From Gammaproteobacteria bacterium (GTDB taxonomy: Bacteria > Pseudomonadota > Gammaproteobacteria > SZUA-140), in the NCBI GenBank assembly GCA_016716465.1, contig JADJWH010000001.1, positions 1,426,001-1,490,000 on the forward strand: a stretch of DNA of 64,000 nt, read 5' to 3'. A program made the translations under genes and the position numbers. Positions 46,905 to 55,031 of this stretch are shown one piece after another. The notes beneath the pieces were generated by a model. That model was not told the origin of the DNA, searched no databases, and saw only the letters and a program-made list of their open reading frames with translations. How positions within the stretch are numbered: position 1 is the stretch's first letter; every line of letters begins with the position of its first letter.

Positions 46905-47693
46905 TCACCCGGCGGACTCGTCCGCCTTGGCCTGCCGCCACAGCGCCTCCTGCTCGTCCAGTGCGAGATCGCCGAAACGGCGCCCGCCGTCCGCGGCGAT
47001 CGCCTCCATGCGGGCGTAGCGCCGCTCGAAGCGCCGGTTGGCCTGCCGCAGCGCCGCCTCGGGATCGACGCCGAGGTGCCGGGCCAGGTTGCTCACCGCG
47101 AGCAGCAGGTCGCCGACCTCGTGCACCCGCTGCGGCGAGCCCGCCGGGGTGCCGAGCTCGGCGCGCAACTCCGCGATCTCTTCCGCGATCTTGTCGAACA
47201 CGCGCTCGACGTCGGGCCAGTCGAACCCGTCGCGCGCGGCGCGGTTCTGCAGCTTCACCGCCCGCGTCAGGGCGGGCAGGGCATGCGCAACGCCCGCCAG
47301 CGTGCCGCGCAGGCCGCTTTCGTCGCGCTCGCGCGCCTTGTGTCCTTCCCAGTCCGCGGCCTGGTCCCGGGCATCGGCGCCGCGCCCGGCGCCGAACACA
47401 TGCGGGTGGCGCCGGACCAGCTTGGCCGCGATCCCCTCCGCCACCTCGCGGAAACCGAACAGGCCCTGCTCCTCGGCGATGCGGGCGTAGAACACGATCT
47501 GGAACAGCAGGTCGCCCAGTTCGTCGCGCAGTCCGGCATCGTCGCCGCGCTCGATCGCATCCGCGACCTCGTAGGCCTCCTCCAGGGTGTGCGGCAACAG
47601 GGAGCGGAAAGTCTGGGCGCGATCCCACGGGCAGCCGCTTTCCTCGGCGCGCAGGCGGCGCATGATCTCGAGCAGCTCATCCACTCCGTTCAC
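46905..47693 (-). CDS. mazG: Nucleoside triphosphate pyrophosphohydrolase MazG
   Basis: MazG, 262 residues, hydrolyses non-canonical or excess NTPs to NMP and pyrophosphate. The start is GTG 47693, four bases after AGGAGG. The first MazG domain has CPWDRAQTFRSLLPHTLEEA and ELGDLLFQIVFYARIAEE, with the metal-binding EExxE and ExxD pairs. The second domain has EEIAELRAEL and VHEVGDLLLAVSNLARHLGV. It overlaps the DUF2835 gene by four bases, so the two are probably translated together. Length equals E. coli MazG (263). Confidence 0.95.
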   Translation of the reverse strand: MNGVDELLEIMRRLRAEESGCPWDRAQTFRSLLPHTLEEAYEVADAIERGDDAGLRDELGDLLFQIVFYARIAEEQGLFGFREVAEGIAAKLVRRHPHVFGAGRGADARDQAADWEGHKARERDESGLRGTLAGVAHALPALTRAVKLQNRAARDGFDWPDVERVFDKIAEEIAELRAELGTPAGSPQRVHEVGDLLLAVSNLARHLGVDPEAALRQANRRFERRYARMEAIAADGGRRFGDLALDEQEALWRQAKADESAG

Positions 47694-47944
47694 GGTCCCT
47701 CCTGCCGCGCCTGCCCGATGCGGTCCAGACTGACCAGCTTGTTGCCGGCGTCGAAACACAGCCGGAACTCGCCATGCACGCCGTCGCGGGTGACGAAACG
47801 GCGCAGCAGGCCGGCGGGAAACTGGATCGTGCGTCCGTCACGCCCGCGCACGACCACATGACGCGCGGCGCCCTGGTAGTAACGCAGGTACTCGTCCGAC
47901 GAAATGTTCAGCACGAAGGTGACCTCTCCCGCCTCAGTCATCAT
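47690..47944 (-). CDS. DUF2835 family protein
   Basis: A small protein of up to 84 residues. The segments VLNISSDEYLRYYQGAARHV, VVRGRDGRTIQFPAGLLRRF and GVHGEFRLCFDAGNKLVSLD match DUF2835, a beta-rich family known mainly from gammaproteobacteria and without assigned function. It has no signal or membrane segment. It overlaps both neighbours (YkgJ-type upstream by 11 bp, mazG downstream by 4 bp), so it is part of a tight operon. Confidence 0.85.
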   Translation of the reverse strand: MMTEAGEVTFVLNISSDEYLRYYQGAARHVVVRGRDGRTIQFPAGLLRRFVTRDGVHGEFRLCFDAGNKLVSLDRIGQARQEGP

Positions 47945-48374
47945 CGCCTCCGCTTTCGCCGTACTTCAGCATGCGCTCGATCCGGCCCAACGGTATCCTG
48001 ACCCCGTCACCGATGCCTTCGCAGCGACGCGCCTCGCGCAGCCACGCCGTCCGGCTGCCGATCACCTCGGGCCAGAACGGATAACTCACGCACTGGCGCG
48101 GGCGCGCGGCGTACACCCTGCAGCGCCCGTCGACACCGAGGAACGTGCAGCGGCCGTCGCGCTCCAGCCGCAGCACGCGCGCGCCCTGCGCGGTGCGCGC
48201 CAGATAGCGCCGCCGGAACCACGGCCAGCTCAGGCCGAGGTGCGCGCAGATCCTCCTGGCCTCCGCGCGCCCGACGAAGACATGGTAATCGCCGCCGCCG
48301 CTGCAGCACGCGCCGCATCCGGTACAGCGAAAACGCAGCGGATGCCGCTGGTAATAGGGTTTTGCGCCTTGCAT
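47934..48374 (-). CDS. YkgJ-family cysteine cluster protein
   Basis: A 146-residue protein of the YkgJ (UPF0153) cysteine-cluster family. The N-terminal FRCTGCGACCSGGG and the later CTFLGVDGRCRVYAARPRQC provide at least six cysteines, which probably bind a metal or Fe-S cluster. The function is unknown. I chose ATG 48374 (MQGAKPYYQRHPLRF) because family members begin just before the first cysteine motif; a start at 48464 is possible. It is first of three overlapping genes ending with mazG. Confidence 0.85.
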   Translation of the reverse strand: MQGAKPYYQRHPLRFRCTGCGACCSGGGDYHVFVGRAEARRICAHLGLSWPWFRRRYLARTAQGARVLRLERDGRCTFLGVDGRCRVYAARPRQCVSYPFWPEVIGSRTAWLREARRCEGIGDGVRIPLGRIERMLKYGESGGDDD

Positions 48375-48472
48375 GCCGCTCTCGCCTGGTCGTGAAAAAA
48401 TTGCCGCGATACGCGCCGCGCCCGGCAAAAACCGGGGTGCGCTCATGGTGACCGATTTTAACAAGAAATGGA

Positions 48473-48501
48473 TTGCACGGCGGAAAATACGTTGCTATGC
48501 T
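48473..48501 (+). promoter_or_regulatory. Sigma-70 promoter of the HU-like gene
   Basis: TTGCAC (48473-48478) and TATGCT (48496-48501) are 17 bases apart, about 80 bp upstream of the HU-like start codon. Confidence 0.7.
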
Positions 48502-48580
48502 GCGCGTACTGTAATACAAGCGGGAAATACAGTTTTTTACCTCGACCAACCAACAGCCAACCAACAGCAAGGAGAATTCC

Positions 48581-48964
48581 ATGGTTGCAAAAAAGAAAGC
48601 GGGAACCAAGAAAAAAGCGGCCACCAAGAAAGTCGCTGCCAAGAAAGCAATCGCCCGCCCCAAGGTTTCCAGTTCCTTCACCCGTTCCTCGACCCTGTCC
48701 CATATCGCCGATAGCACCGGCATCACCAAGAAGGACGTCTCCACCGTGATCGACAGCCTGAAGGCGGTGGTCGAAGCGCACGTGAAGGCGGGCAAGATCT
48801 TCACCCTGCCCGGCCTGTTCAAGGTCAAGGTCACGCGCAAGCCGGCCACCAAGGCCCGCAAAGGCGTCAACCCGTTCACCGGCCAGGAGATGATGTTCAA
48901 GGCCAAGCCCGCGCGGAACGTGGTCAAGATCCAGGCGTTGAAGTCGCTGAAGGACATGGCCTGA
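48581..48964 (+). CDS. HU/IHF-family DNA-binding protein with a lysine-rich N-terminal tail
   Basis: A 127-residue nucleoid protein. Residues 1-25 are a basic tail of KKK, AATKK and VAAKK motifs, like the tails of eukaryotic histone H1. The HU fold follows from about residue 32 (SSTLSHIADSTGITKKDVST, then LPGLFKVKVTRKPATKARKG and the DNA-clamp segment NPFTGQEMMFKAKPARNVVK). A good promoter and an AAGGAGAA ribosome site precede it, and hairpins follow. Ordinary HU is about 90 residues, so the tail is the extra part. Confidence 0.92.
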   Translation: MVAKKKAGTKKKAATKKVAAKKAIARPKVSSSFTRSSTLSHIADSTGITKKDVSTVIDSLKAVVEAHVKAGKIFTLPGLFKVKVTRKPATKARKGVNPFTGQEMMFKAKPARNVVKIQALKSLKDMA

Positions 48965-48976
48965 TTGCGCATGCGC

Positions 48977-49050
48977 GTGCGCCCGGCGTCGCGCCGGGCG
49001 CACGCGCGGCCGTAAGGCAGTGCAACACGGGGCGGGAGTTTCCCGCCCCG
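48977..49050 (+). terminator. Two hairpins after the HU-like gene
   Basis: A 12-bp GTGCGCCCGGCG/CGCCGGGCGCAC stem (48977-49003) is followed by a CGGGGCGGGA/TCCCGCCCCG stem (49028-49050), the latter with CGTTTCC after it. Neither has a full T tail, but their place right after the stop suggests termination. Confidence 0.55.
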
Positions 49051-49176
49051 CGTTTCCGAATATTCCGCCCTGATATCCCCCGTCCCGCATTCAACCACCC
49101 GCCGCCTCCATGACCGCCGCCTCCGGCCAGCCCGCCATGCATCACGGCCTGGTACGATTTTTTCATTAGAGACGGC

Positions 49177-51180
49177 ATGACACGCATCCTGTTCCTGCTC
49201 TGCCTGCTGCCGGCGTTCTGCCTCCCGGGAAACGCCGCCGCGGCGGACGAAGCGGCGGAGCTTCGCCGCCTGCGCGCCGATTTCCTGGCGGCGGAGGGCG
49301 CCCTGCGCGGCGGCGATCTCGCCCGTTACCGCGCACTGCTCGCGGGACTGGGCGACTACCCGCTCTACCCGTATCTGCGCTTTCAGTATCTGCTCCCGCG
49401 TCTGCAGTCGACGGGCGAGGATGAGATAACGGAATTCATCCGGCGCTACGCGGACAGCCCGCTGGCCGTCCGCCTGCAGAGCGCCTGGCTCGACAGTCTC
49501 GCCCGCAGCGGCCGCTGGCAGACCTTGCTGCGGCATGCCCCCGCCGACAGCGGTGATGTGGAACTGGATTGCCAGCGCCGCTGGGCCCTGCATCGGGCTG
49601 GCGATACAGCCTCCGCCCTGGCCGGGATGGAACGGCTGTGGCTGGTGGATCGCTCCCAGCCCGCCGCCTGCGACCGCGTCTTCGCGCTCTGGCGCAGCGC
49701 GGGGGGGCTTGAACCGGAGCTGGTCTGGCGCCGCTTCGCGCTCGCGATGAACAACAACGAGGTCCAGCTGGCGCGCTATCTCGCGCGCCAGCTGGACGGC
49801 GAATACCGGGAAGACGCGGAACTGTGGCTGCGCGTCCACGCCGATCCCGCGCTCATCCTGTCGTTGCCGCGCGGCGGACGGCCGGTGTCCGCCAGCATCC
49901 TGATCCACGGAATCAAACGCCTCGCGCGCAAAGATATCGACCGGGCGATCGCGGTGTGGACGGAAACACTCAGCACGCGCCACGAATTCACCCCGGAGGA
50001 AACCGCGGAGGTTCAGCGCAGCCTGGGCATGACCCTGGCCCTGCGCGGACGCAAGGAATCCCTCGCCTGGCTTTCCCAGGTCGAGGCGGGAAACACCGAC
50101 ACCACGCTGCGCGAATGGCGCGCACGGGCCGCGGTCAGCCAGCAGGACTGGCGCGCCGTGCTCGCGGCGATCTACCAGATGCCCGAACAGGAACAGGCGG
50201 CGGCGCGCTGGCGCTACTGGCAGGCGCGCGCGCTGGACGGGCTCGCCCAGCGCCAGCAGGCCGACGAGATCTTTCTGGGCCTGGCGCTGAATCGGGGCTA
50301 TTACGGCTTTCTGGCCGCGGACCGACTGGGGCGCCCCTATCAGATGAATCACGACCCGCTCGACGCGGCCACGACACACAGCGTCAGCGCGGAGACCTAT
50401 CCGGGCGTGGCACGGGCGCTGGAACTGTTCGCGCTCGACCGCCTGGTCGATGCGCGGCGCGAATGGTATTACACCACCCGGGAAATGACGGACTGGCAGC
50501 TCCAGTCGGCCGCGCTGCTGGCGCAGCGCCGGGGGTGGTACGATCGCGCCATTGTCACCATGGGCCGCACCTCGCGGCTCGACGACATGGAGCTGCGCTT
50601 CCCTGTCGTCCACCGTGAAGAGGTGCTGTCCGAGGCGCGCGCACGGGGTGTCGATCCCGCGCTCGCCTTCGCGGTGATACGCCAGGAGAGCGCCTTCGCG
50701 GTGGACGCGCGCTCACCGGCCGGCGCGCTGGGCCTGATGCAGTTGCTGCCGCAGACCGCGCGCAAGATGGCCGGCTACCTCCGCCTGCCCGAACCGGGAC
50801 ACGCGGACCTGCTCAACGTCTCCACCAATCTGCGCTTCGGTATCGCGCACCTGCGCCAGCTCATCGACCGCTACAACAACGCACTGGTGGCCGTGGCGGC
50901 CTACAACGCCGGCGTCAGCCGCGTCGACCGCTGGCTGCCGCAAGATGCCGTCGCGGGGTCGGATCAGTGGGCGGAAACCCTGCCGTTCGCGGAAACGCGC
51001 GGCTATGTCCAGAACGTGATCTACTTCGCATCCATCTACGACATCCGACTGGAACTGCCGCCGCGCAAATTGAGCGAACGCATGCCCGCGGTAATGCCGC
51101 TCAACTCCCGCCTGAGCCGGGAACAACCCGACCCGGCGCGGCGGGATGAACCCGAACTGAAGGCCGATGCGAATTCCTAG
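49177..51180 (+). CDS. slt: Soluble lytic murein transglycosylase
   Basis: A 667-residue periplasmic enzyme that cleaves peptidoglycan with formation of 1,6-anhydro ends. Residues 1-23 are a signal peptide (ILFLLCLLPAFCLPGNAAAA). A long alpha-superhelical U-domain follows with repeated YLARQ, RYWQARALDGLAQRQQA segments, as in Slt70. The C-terminal lysozyme-like domain has the catalytic Glu in AVIRQESAFAVDARSPAGAL, then GLMQLLPQTARKMA and AVAAYNAGVSRVDRWL. Length is close to Slt70 (645). It is convergent with the DksA-like gene, 15 bp away. Confidence 0.93.
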   Translation: MTRILFLLCLLPAFCLPGNAAAADEAAELRRLRADFLAAEGALRGGDLARYRALLAGLGDYPLYPYLRFQYLLPRLQSTGEDEITEFIRRYADSPLAVRLQSAWLDSLARSGRWQTLLRHAPADSGDVELDCQRRWALHRAGDTASALAGMERLWLVDRSQPAACDRVFALWRSAGGLEPELVWRRFALAMNNNEVQLARYLARQLDGEYREDAELWLRVHADPALILSLPRGGRPVSASILIHGIKRLARKDIDRAIAVWTETLSTRHEFTPEETAEVQRSLGMTLALRGRKESLAWLSQVEAGNTDTTLREWRARAAVSQQDWRAVLAAIYQMPEQEQAAARWRYWQARALDGLAQRQQADEIFLGLALNRGYYGFLAADRLGRPYQMNHDPLDAATTHSVSAETYPGVARALELFALDRLVDARREWYYTTREMTDWQLQSAALLAQRRGWYDRAIVTMGRTSRLDDMELRFPVVHREEVLSEARARGVDPALAFAVIRQESAFAVDARSPAGALGLMQLLPQTARKMAGYLRLPEPGHADLLNVSTNLRFGIAHLRQLIDRYNNALVAVAAYNAGVSRVDRWLPQDAVAGSDQWAETLPFAETRGYVQNVIYFASIYDIRLELPPRKLSERMPAVMPLNSRLSREQPDPARRDEPELKADANS

Positions 51181-51195
51181 CCGGCGGCCGCGGCT

Positions 51196-51534
51196 TCACG
51201 CCGGCTCGAGTTCGGCGCAGTCCACGCAACGATCGGTGTAGGGCACCGCGCGCAGGCGCGCGCGCGGGATGGTCTCGCCGCACAGCACGCAGACGGCATA
51301 TTCGCCCCGCTCCATGCGCTCCAGCGCGCGCTCGATCTGGGCCAGCTCCTTGCGCGCCGCCGCATCCAGCGCATCCAGCACTTCCTCATTCTGGCGCTCC
51401 ACCGCCTGCTCTTCGAAATCAGGATCGAGCGGCTGGCTTTGATGCCCCAGGTCCCGCGTAATGGCGGTCAAGCGGCCCAGCATCTCTTCGCGCTTGTTCA
51501 CGAGATCGCGACGTATATCCTCGTAATCTTCCAC
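51196..51534 (-). CDS. TraR/DksA-type zinc-finger protein
   Basis: A 112-residue relative of DksA that probably binds in the RNA polymerase secondary channel. The coiled coil (residues about 5-75) carries DALDAA, matching the DxxDxA tip motif that DksA needs for activity. The zinc finger is C-x2-C-x17-C-x2-C (CVLCGETIPRARLRAVPYTD then RCVDC). DksA itself is 151 residues with an extra N-terminal globular part and C-terminal helix, so this is a shorter paralogue and not the main DksA. Confidence 0.9.
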   Translation of the reverse strand: MEDYEDIRRDLVNKREEMLGRLTAITRDLGHQSQPLDPDFEEQAVERQNEEVLDALDAAARKELAQIERALERMERGEYAVCVLCGETIPRARLRAVPYTDRCVDCAELEPA

Positions 51535-51614
51535 GGCTCCCTCCTCGGCGGCGACTGATCTGAATTGGTGACAAATTTATCCCAGATGCCGTCCAGGCAC
51601 CATGCCCTGCGCGG

Positions 51615-52034
51615 TCACCGCCGCAGGCGCCGCAGATAGCGCGCGTAATGGCGCCGCAAAAAAACCGCCGGATCCCAGTCCGCCGCCGCCAGCCGGTGCC
51701 GGTACAGCGCCGGCACGACGTAGGTCCACGCCAGACGCGAGCGACCGCCGGCGGCGTCGCGCACGCGCAGCGGCCGGCGGCGGTAGAACGCGTTCTCGTA
51801 GGCATCGAGCCGGCGCAGATGCGCGTTGCTCAAACCCCGGTACACCGTTCCGCCGACCTCGGCGCCGGCCTGCGCGACGATGCCGGGAAAAACCTGCCCC
51901 TTGACGGCGCGCCGGCGATAACCGGGCAGGACCGCCGCCCGGCCCGGAAAACGCCGGCCCGCGACGGCCTCCATAATGGGCGGGAATTCCAGCGTGCCGT
52001 AACAGAACAGGCGGTGACGCGCCGGCGCCCTCAT
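51615..52034 (-). CDS. Gamma-glutamylcyclotransferase-like (AIG2/GGCT-fold) protein
   Basis: A 139-residue protein of the gamma-glutamylcyclotransferase-like fold. It starts MRAPARHRLFCYGTLEFPPI with the family YGTL loop, continues with LPGYRRRAVKGQVFPGIV and GGTVYRGLSNAHLRRLDAYE, and has the probable catalytic Glu in DAYENAFYRRRP. The substrate is not known. The ATG at 52034 overlaps the stop of the upstream lipoprotein gene (ATGA), so the two are coupled. Confidence 0.85.
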   Translation of the reverse strand: MRAPARHRLFCYGTLEFPPIMEAVAGRRFPGRAAVLPGYRRRAVKGQVFPGIVAQAGAEVGGTVYRGLSNAHLRRLDAYENAFYRRRPLRVRDAAGGRSRLAWTYVVPALYRHRLAAADWDPAVFLRRHYARYLRRLRR

Positions 52035-52717
52035 GCGCCCTCCGGCGGCGGCAGGGCCTCGATCAGCCTCAGCGCCGAGGCCTCGATGACGCTGCGAAAG
52101 GTCACCGGCGTTTCCTTGGAGGTATCGTAGGCATAGTTCATTTCCTGCACACCCTCCCACGCGATCTTGCCGCTCTCACTGTCCCAGATCTGGAAAAACA
52201 GCCGCGCGCTCGCCCGCTTGGTCTCCAGCAGGCGCAGGCCCAGCAGGCTCAGGCGTCCGACCGAGTCCTGGGAGAACGCGGCCAGGTTGAGCTGCGCCAC
52301 GTAACGTACTCCGGTGAGCCGCCCGACCTGGGCCAGGTAGTCACGACGGAAGATGCCGGTATCGTGATAGTCCTCGTACATGCGCCGGTAATCGTCGGCG
52401 TAGCCGTTGCTGTTGATCATGCCGAGCGTTTCCGGCAAGGTGACGACGGCGATCCCCGGCCGCCGCGCGACCAGCGCCTCGCTGAAGATGAGCGCGACGA
52501 CCTGCTTGTCCTCTTCCTTGCCCAGGGCGACGGACGGCGTAACGAAGGCGAGCCCGCCCGCCTCCAGCGCGCCGGCATCGAGGCCGAGCGTGTGATGATG
52601 CACCGTCGCCGAGAGCTGCGGCCCGCCGGCGCAACCCGCGCACAGCGCCAGGACGCAGATCGACGCGAACAGGACGGCGCGCGGTCTCCGCGGATACGCA
52701 CGGTCTCGCCCGGACAT
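52031..52717 (-). CDS. Putative lipoprotein of unknown family
   Basis: A 228-residue protein that I cannot assign to a family. The N-terminus has two arginines and a hydrophobic run AVLFASICVLALCAGCAGG, with Cys residues that could form an imperfect lipobox (Cys in place of Leu at -3). The mature part is soluble, with GINSNGYADDYRRMYEDYH-like polar segments (MINSNGYADDYRRMYEDYHD) and SARLFFQIWDSESGKIAWEG, which resembles beta-strands of periplasmic assembly lipoproteins. It is flanked by the DUF423 gene (6 bp) and the GGCT-like gene (overlap), so it belongs to a small operon. Confidence 0.6.
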   Translation of the reverse strand: MSGRDRAYPRRPRAVLFASICVLALCAGCAGGPQLSATVHHHTLGLDAGALEAGGLAFVTPSVALGKEEDKQVVALIFSEALVARRPGIAVVTLPETLGMINSNGYADDYRRMYEDYHDTGIFRRDYLAQVGRLTGVRYVAQLNLAAFSQDSVGRLSLLGLRLLETKRASARLFFQIWDSESGKIAWEGVQEMNYAYDTSKETPVTFRSVIEASALRLIEALPPPEGA

Positions 52718-52723
52718 GGCGCC

Positions 52724-53146
52724 CTACCCGCGCGCGCCGCCGCGCAGCGCTCCCCAGGCCAGCAGCACCCAGCCGCCGATGAAGGCCAGTCCGCCGAAGG
52801 GCGTCACCGCGCCGAGCCAGCCCGGCCCGCCGAGGCTGAGCAGATAGAGACTGCCCGAGAACAGCACGATGCCCGCGCCCAGCAGCACGCCGGCCCAGCG
52901 CAGGATCCGTGCCTCCGGCAGCCGGGCCGCCAGCAGGCCCGCCGCGAGCAGGCCGAGCGCGTGATAAAAATGGTAGTCGACCGCGGTGCGGTAGACCGCC
53001 CCCAGTTCCATACCGAGCCGACCCTTCAGGGCATGGGCCCCGAAGGCGCCCATGATCACCGCCAGCGCCGCCGCCAGCGCGCCCGCGGCCAGCAAGGCGC
53101 GCGCCGCGCAGGCGATTCCCGAGGTTTCGTTTGCCTGCCGTTCCAT
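52724..53146 (-). CDS. DUF423 (YgdD-type) inner-membrane protein
   Basis: A 140-residue membrane protein with four hydrophobic segments. The N-terminal VIMGAFGAHALKGRLG and the following AVDYHFYHALGLLAAGLLAA and FSGSLYLLSLGGPGWLGAVTPFGGLAFI match DUF423, whose E. coli member is YgdD. The function is unknown. It is first of a three-gene minus-strand set with the lipoprotein and GGCT-like genes. Confidence 0.9.
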   Translation of the reverse strand: MERQANETSGIACAARALLAAGALAAALAVIMGAFGAHALKGRLGMELGAVYRTAVDYHFYHALGLLAAGLLAARLPEARILRWAGVLLGAGIVLFSGSLYLLSLGGPGWLGAVTPFGGLAFIGGWVLLAWGALRGGARG

Positions 53147-53350
53147 CTTCGCTCCACAGCGCCGCGACGCATGCGGTCAGCCGCATGTTCCACGCGCGGT
53201 CGCAGGCTCTATCTTGGGATTCCGCCCCAGCCCGGTCAATAGCGGCGCGCGGCGTAATGACTTCGCCACCGATTCGCGTTACCTTATGCGCCAGCAACCT
53301 GCTCCCCCGCAAGCACGGGGCATGGACAACCCTGCGGGAACGGATTTTTC

Positions 53351-54190
53351 ATGGACACGACGGCCTGGCTCAAGGCGTTCCGCACCGAATTCACCGATCT
53401 CTTCTTCCAGGTGGCGACCTATCTGCCGCGGCTGCTGCTCGCCATCGCCGTCATGGTGCTCGGCTGGCTGGTCGCGCGACTGGTGCGCGCGCTCAGCGTG
53501 CGCCTGCTGCTGGGGCTCGACCTGCTCTGGCAGCGGCTCGTCTCCCACAAGGGACTGGAGCGGCTGCAGCCGCGCCTGCCGCCGGCGCGCATCGCGGGCG
53601 AATTCCTGTTCTGGTTCGTCGTCCTGTTCTTCATGGCCGGCGCCGCGTCGATACTCGGGCTCGGCACCTTCGTCGCCTGGATCTCCAAGCTGACGACCTA
53701 TATCCCGATCCTGCTGACCGGCCTGCTCATCATCATCGCCGGCATCATCCTGAGCAGCCTGCTGCGCGAGCTGGTCGTATCGGGCGCGGAGCGCGCGGGG
53801 ATCCAGCGCAGCGATCTGCTCGGCCGCCTGGCCCAGATCGCCGTCCTGCTGACGGCGACCGCGATCGGCGTCGACCAGATCGGAATCAACATCTCCTTCC
53901 TGTCCATCATCGTCGGCATCGCGCTCGCCGCCACCTTCGGCAGCGTGGCGCTGGCCTTCGGTATCGGTGCGCAGACCTACATGAGCAACGTCATCGCCGG
54001 GCACCAGCTCAAACAGATCTACCACATCGGCGACCGCCTGCGCATCGGCGGCGTCGAAGGCACCATCATCGAACTTTCCTCCACCAAGGTGATCCTGGGA
54101 ACGGACAGGGGACGGGTGATCATCCCCGCCAGGCTGTTCGAGGAGGCGGTGGCGGAGCTGCCCGAGCGGACGGATCGTGAAGCCCAATAA
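53351..54190 (+). CDS. MscS-family mechanosensitive channel, short form
   Basis: A 279-residue inner-membrane protein. Several hydrophobic helices (about residues 24-48, 83-105, 117-140) precede the pore-lining helix with FLSIIVGIALAATFGSVALA and the MscS beta domain (VIAGHQLKQIYHIGDRLRIG, GTIIELSSTKVILGTDRGRV). It ends right after the beta domain. The alpha-beta cage found in E. coli MscS is missing. It overlaps the next gene by 14 bp, which ties it to the Mg2+ transporter genes. Confidence 0.85.
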   Translation: MDTTAWLKAFRTEFTDLFFQVATYLPRLLLAIAVMVLGWLVARLVRALSVRLLLGLDLLWQRLVSHKGLERLQPRLPPARIAGEFLFWFVVLFFMAGAASILGLGTFVAWISKLTTYIPILLTGLLIIIAGIILSSLLRELVVSGAERAGIQRSDLLGRLAQIAVLLTATAIGVDQIGINISFLSIIVGIALAATFGSVALAFGIGAQTYMSNVIAGHQLKQIYHIGDRLRIGGVEGTIIELSSTKVILGTDRGRVIIPARLFEEAVAELPERTDREAQ

Positions 54191-55016
54191 CCATCTCACG
54201 CTGAGTTACCTCGAATCCCACCCGCTCGACGCCGCGCACACCCTCGAGCGACTGCCGGCGCCGACCAGCGCGCGCCTGCTCGAGGCGATCCCGTCCGAAC
54301 TGGCCGCCCGCCTGCTCGCGGCGATGTCGCCCAAGACCGCGGGCGCCTGCCTGCACGAGATCCCGGAATTCCTCGGCACGCGCATCCAGCACGCCGTCCC
54401 GCCCGTCGCCATGGCGCACATCCTCAAGGTCGTGCCGCCGGAACAGACGCGCACGCTGCTGGCGCGACTGCGGCTGCGCGACCGGATGCACATCGAACGC
54501 CTGCTGTACTACCCGCTCGACACCGTCGGCTCCCATATGGAAACCGTGCCGTTCACGCTCGCCTCCGATCTCAGCATCGGCGAGGCGCTGCGGCGGGTGC
54601 GAGCCTTTACACCGGCCGCCAACGAGATCTTCGTGGTCGATCGCAATCAGCGGCTGGTTGGCATCGTCGACAGCGTTGCCCTGATCCGGGGTGACGGGCG
54701 CACGCCGCTGCAGACCCTGGTCCGGCCCGTGCCCGCGCGCCTGTCGGTGCGCACCACCCTCACGATGACGCGCGCGCATCCGGCATGGCAGAACCAGCGC
54801 CTGCTCCCGGTCATCGAGGGCGATGGCGTCCTTGCCGGCGCGATCAGTTACCGGACCGTGATCGAAGCCACGCAACTGATCGGCGCCCATCCGCCCGCGA
54901 ACGCCGATTTCGTCGACAGCGTGCTCAACCTGGCCCAGATCTTCTGGACTGCGCTGGCCGAACTCCTCCATAACCTCGCCACCCTCCGCGCCCACGGCAC
55001 CCGGGGCGGGAAATAA
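54177..55016 (+). CDS. Soluble MgtE-like regulatory protein (MgtE N-domain and CBS-like domain, no channel)
   Basis: A 279-residue protein with no membrane segment. The N-terminal half is a helical repeat domain like that of MgtE (HTLERLPAPTSARLLEAIPS, KTAGACLHEIPEFLG). From about residue 120 a CBS-like pair follows (DTVGSHMETVPFTLASDLSI, then IFVVDRNQRLVGIVDSVALI and LLPVIEGDGVLAGAISYRTV). In MgtE these domains sense cytoplasmic Mg2+ and gate the pore, but here the transmembrane part is absent. The start is a GTG with an overlap into mscS; the complete MgtE begins 15 bp downstream. I infer an accessory regulator or a degenerate paralogue. Confidence 0.7.
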   Translation: MKPNNHLTLSYLESHPLDAAHTLERLPAPTSARLLEAIPSELAARLLAAMSPKTAGACLHEIPEFLGTRIQHAVPPVAMAHILKVVPPEQTRTLLARLRLRDRMHIERLLYYPLDTVGSHMETVPFTLASDLSIGEALRRVRAFTPAANEIFVVDRNQRLVGIVDSVALIRGDGRTPLQTLVRPVPARLSVRTTLTMTRAHPAWQNQRLLPVIEGDGVLAGAISYRTVIEATQLIGAHPPANADFVDSVLNLAQIFWTALAELLHNLATLRAHGTRGGK

Positions 55017-55031
55017 CGCGACGGGACGGGC

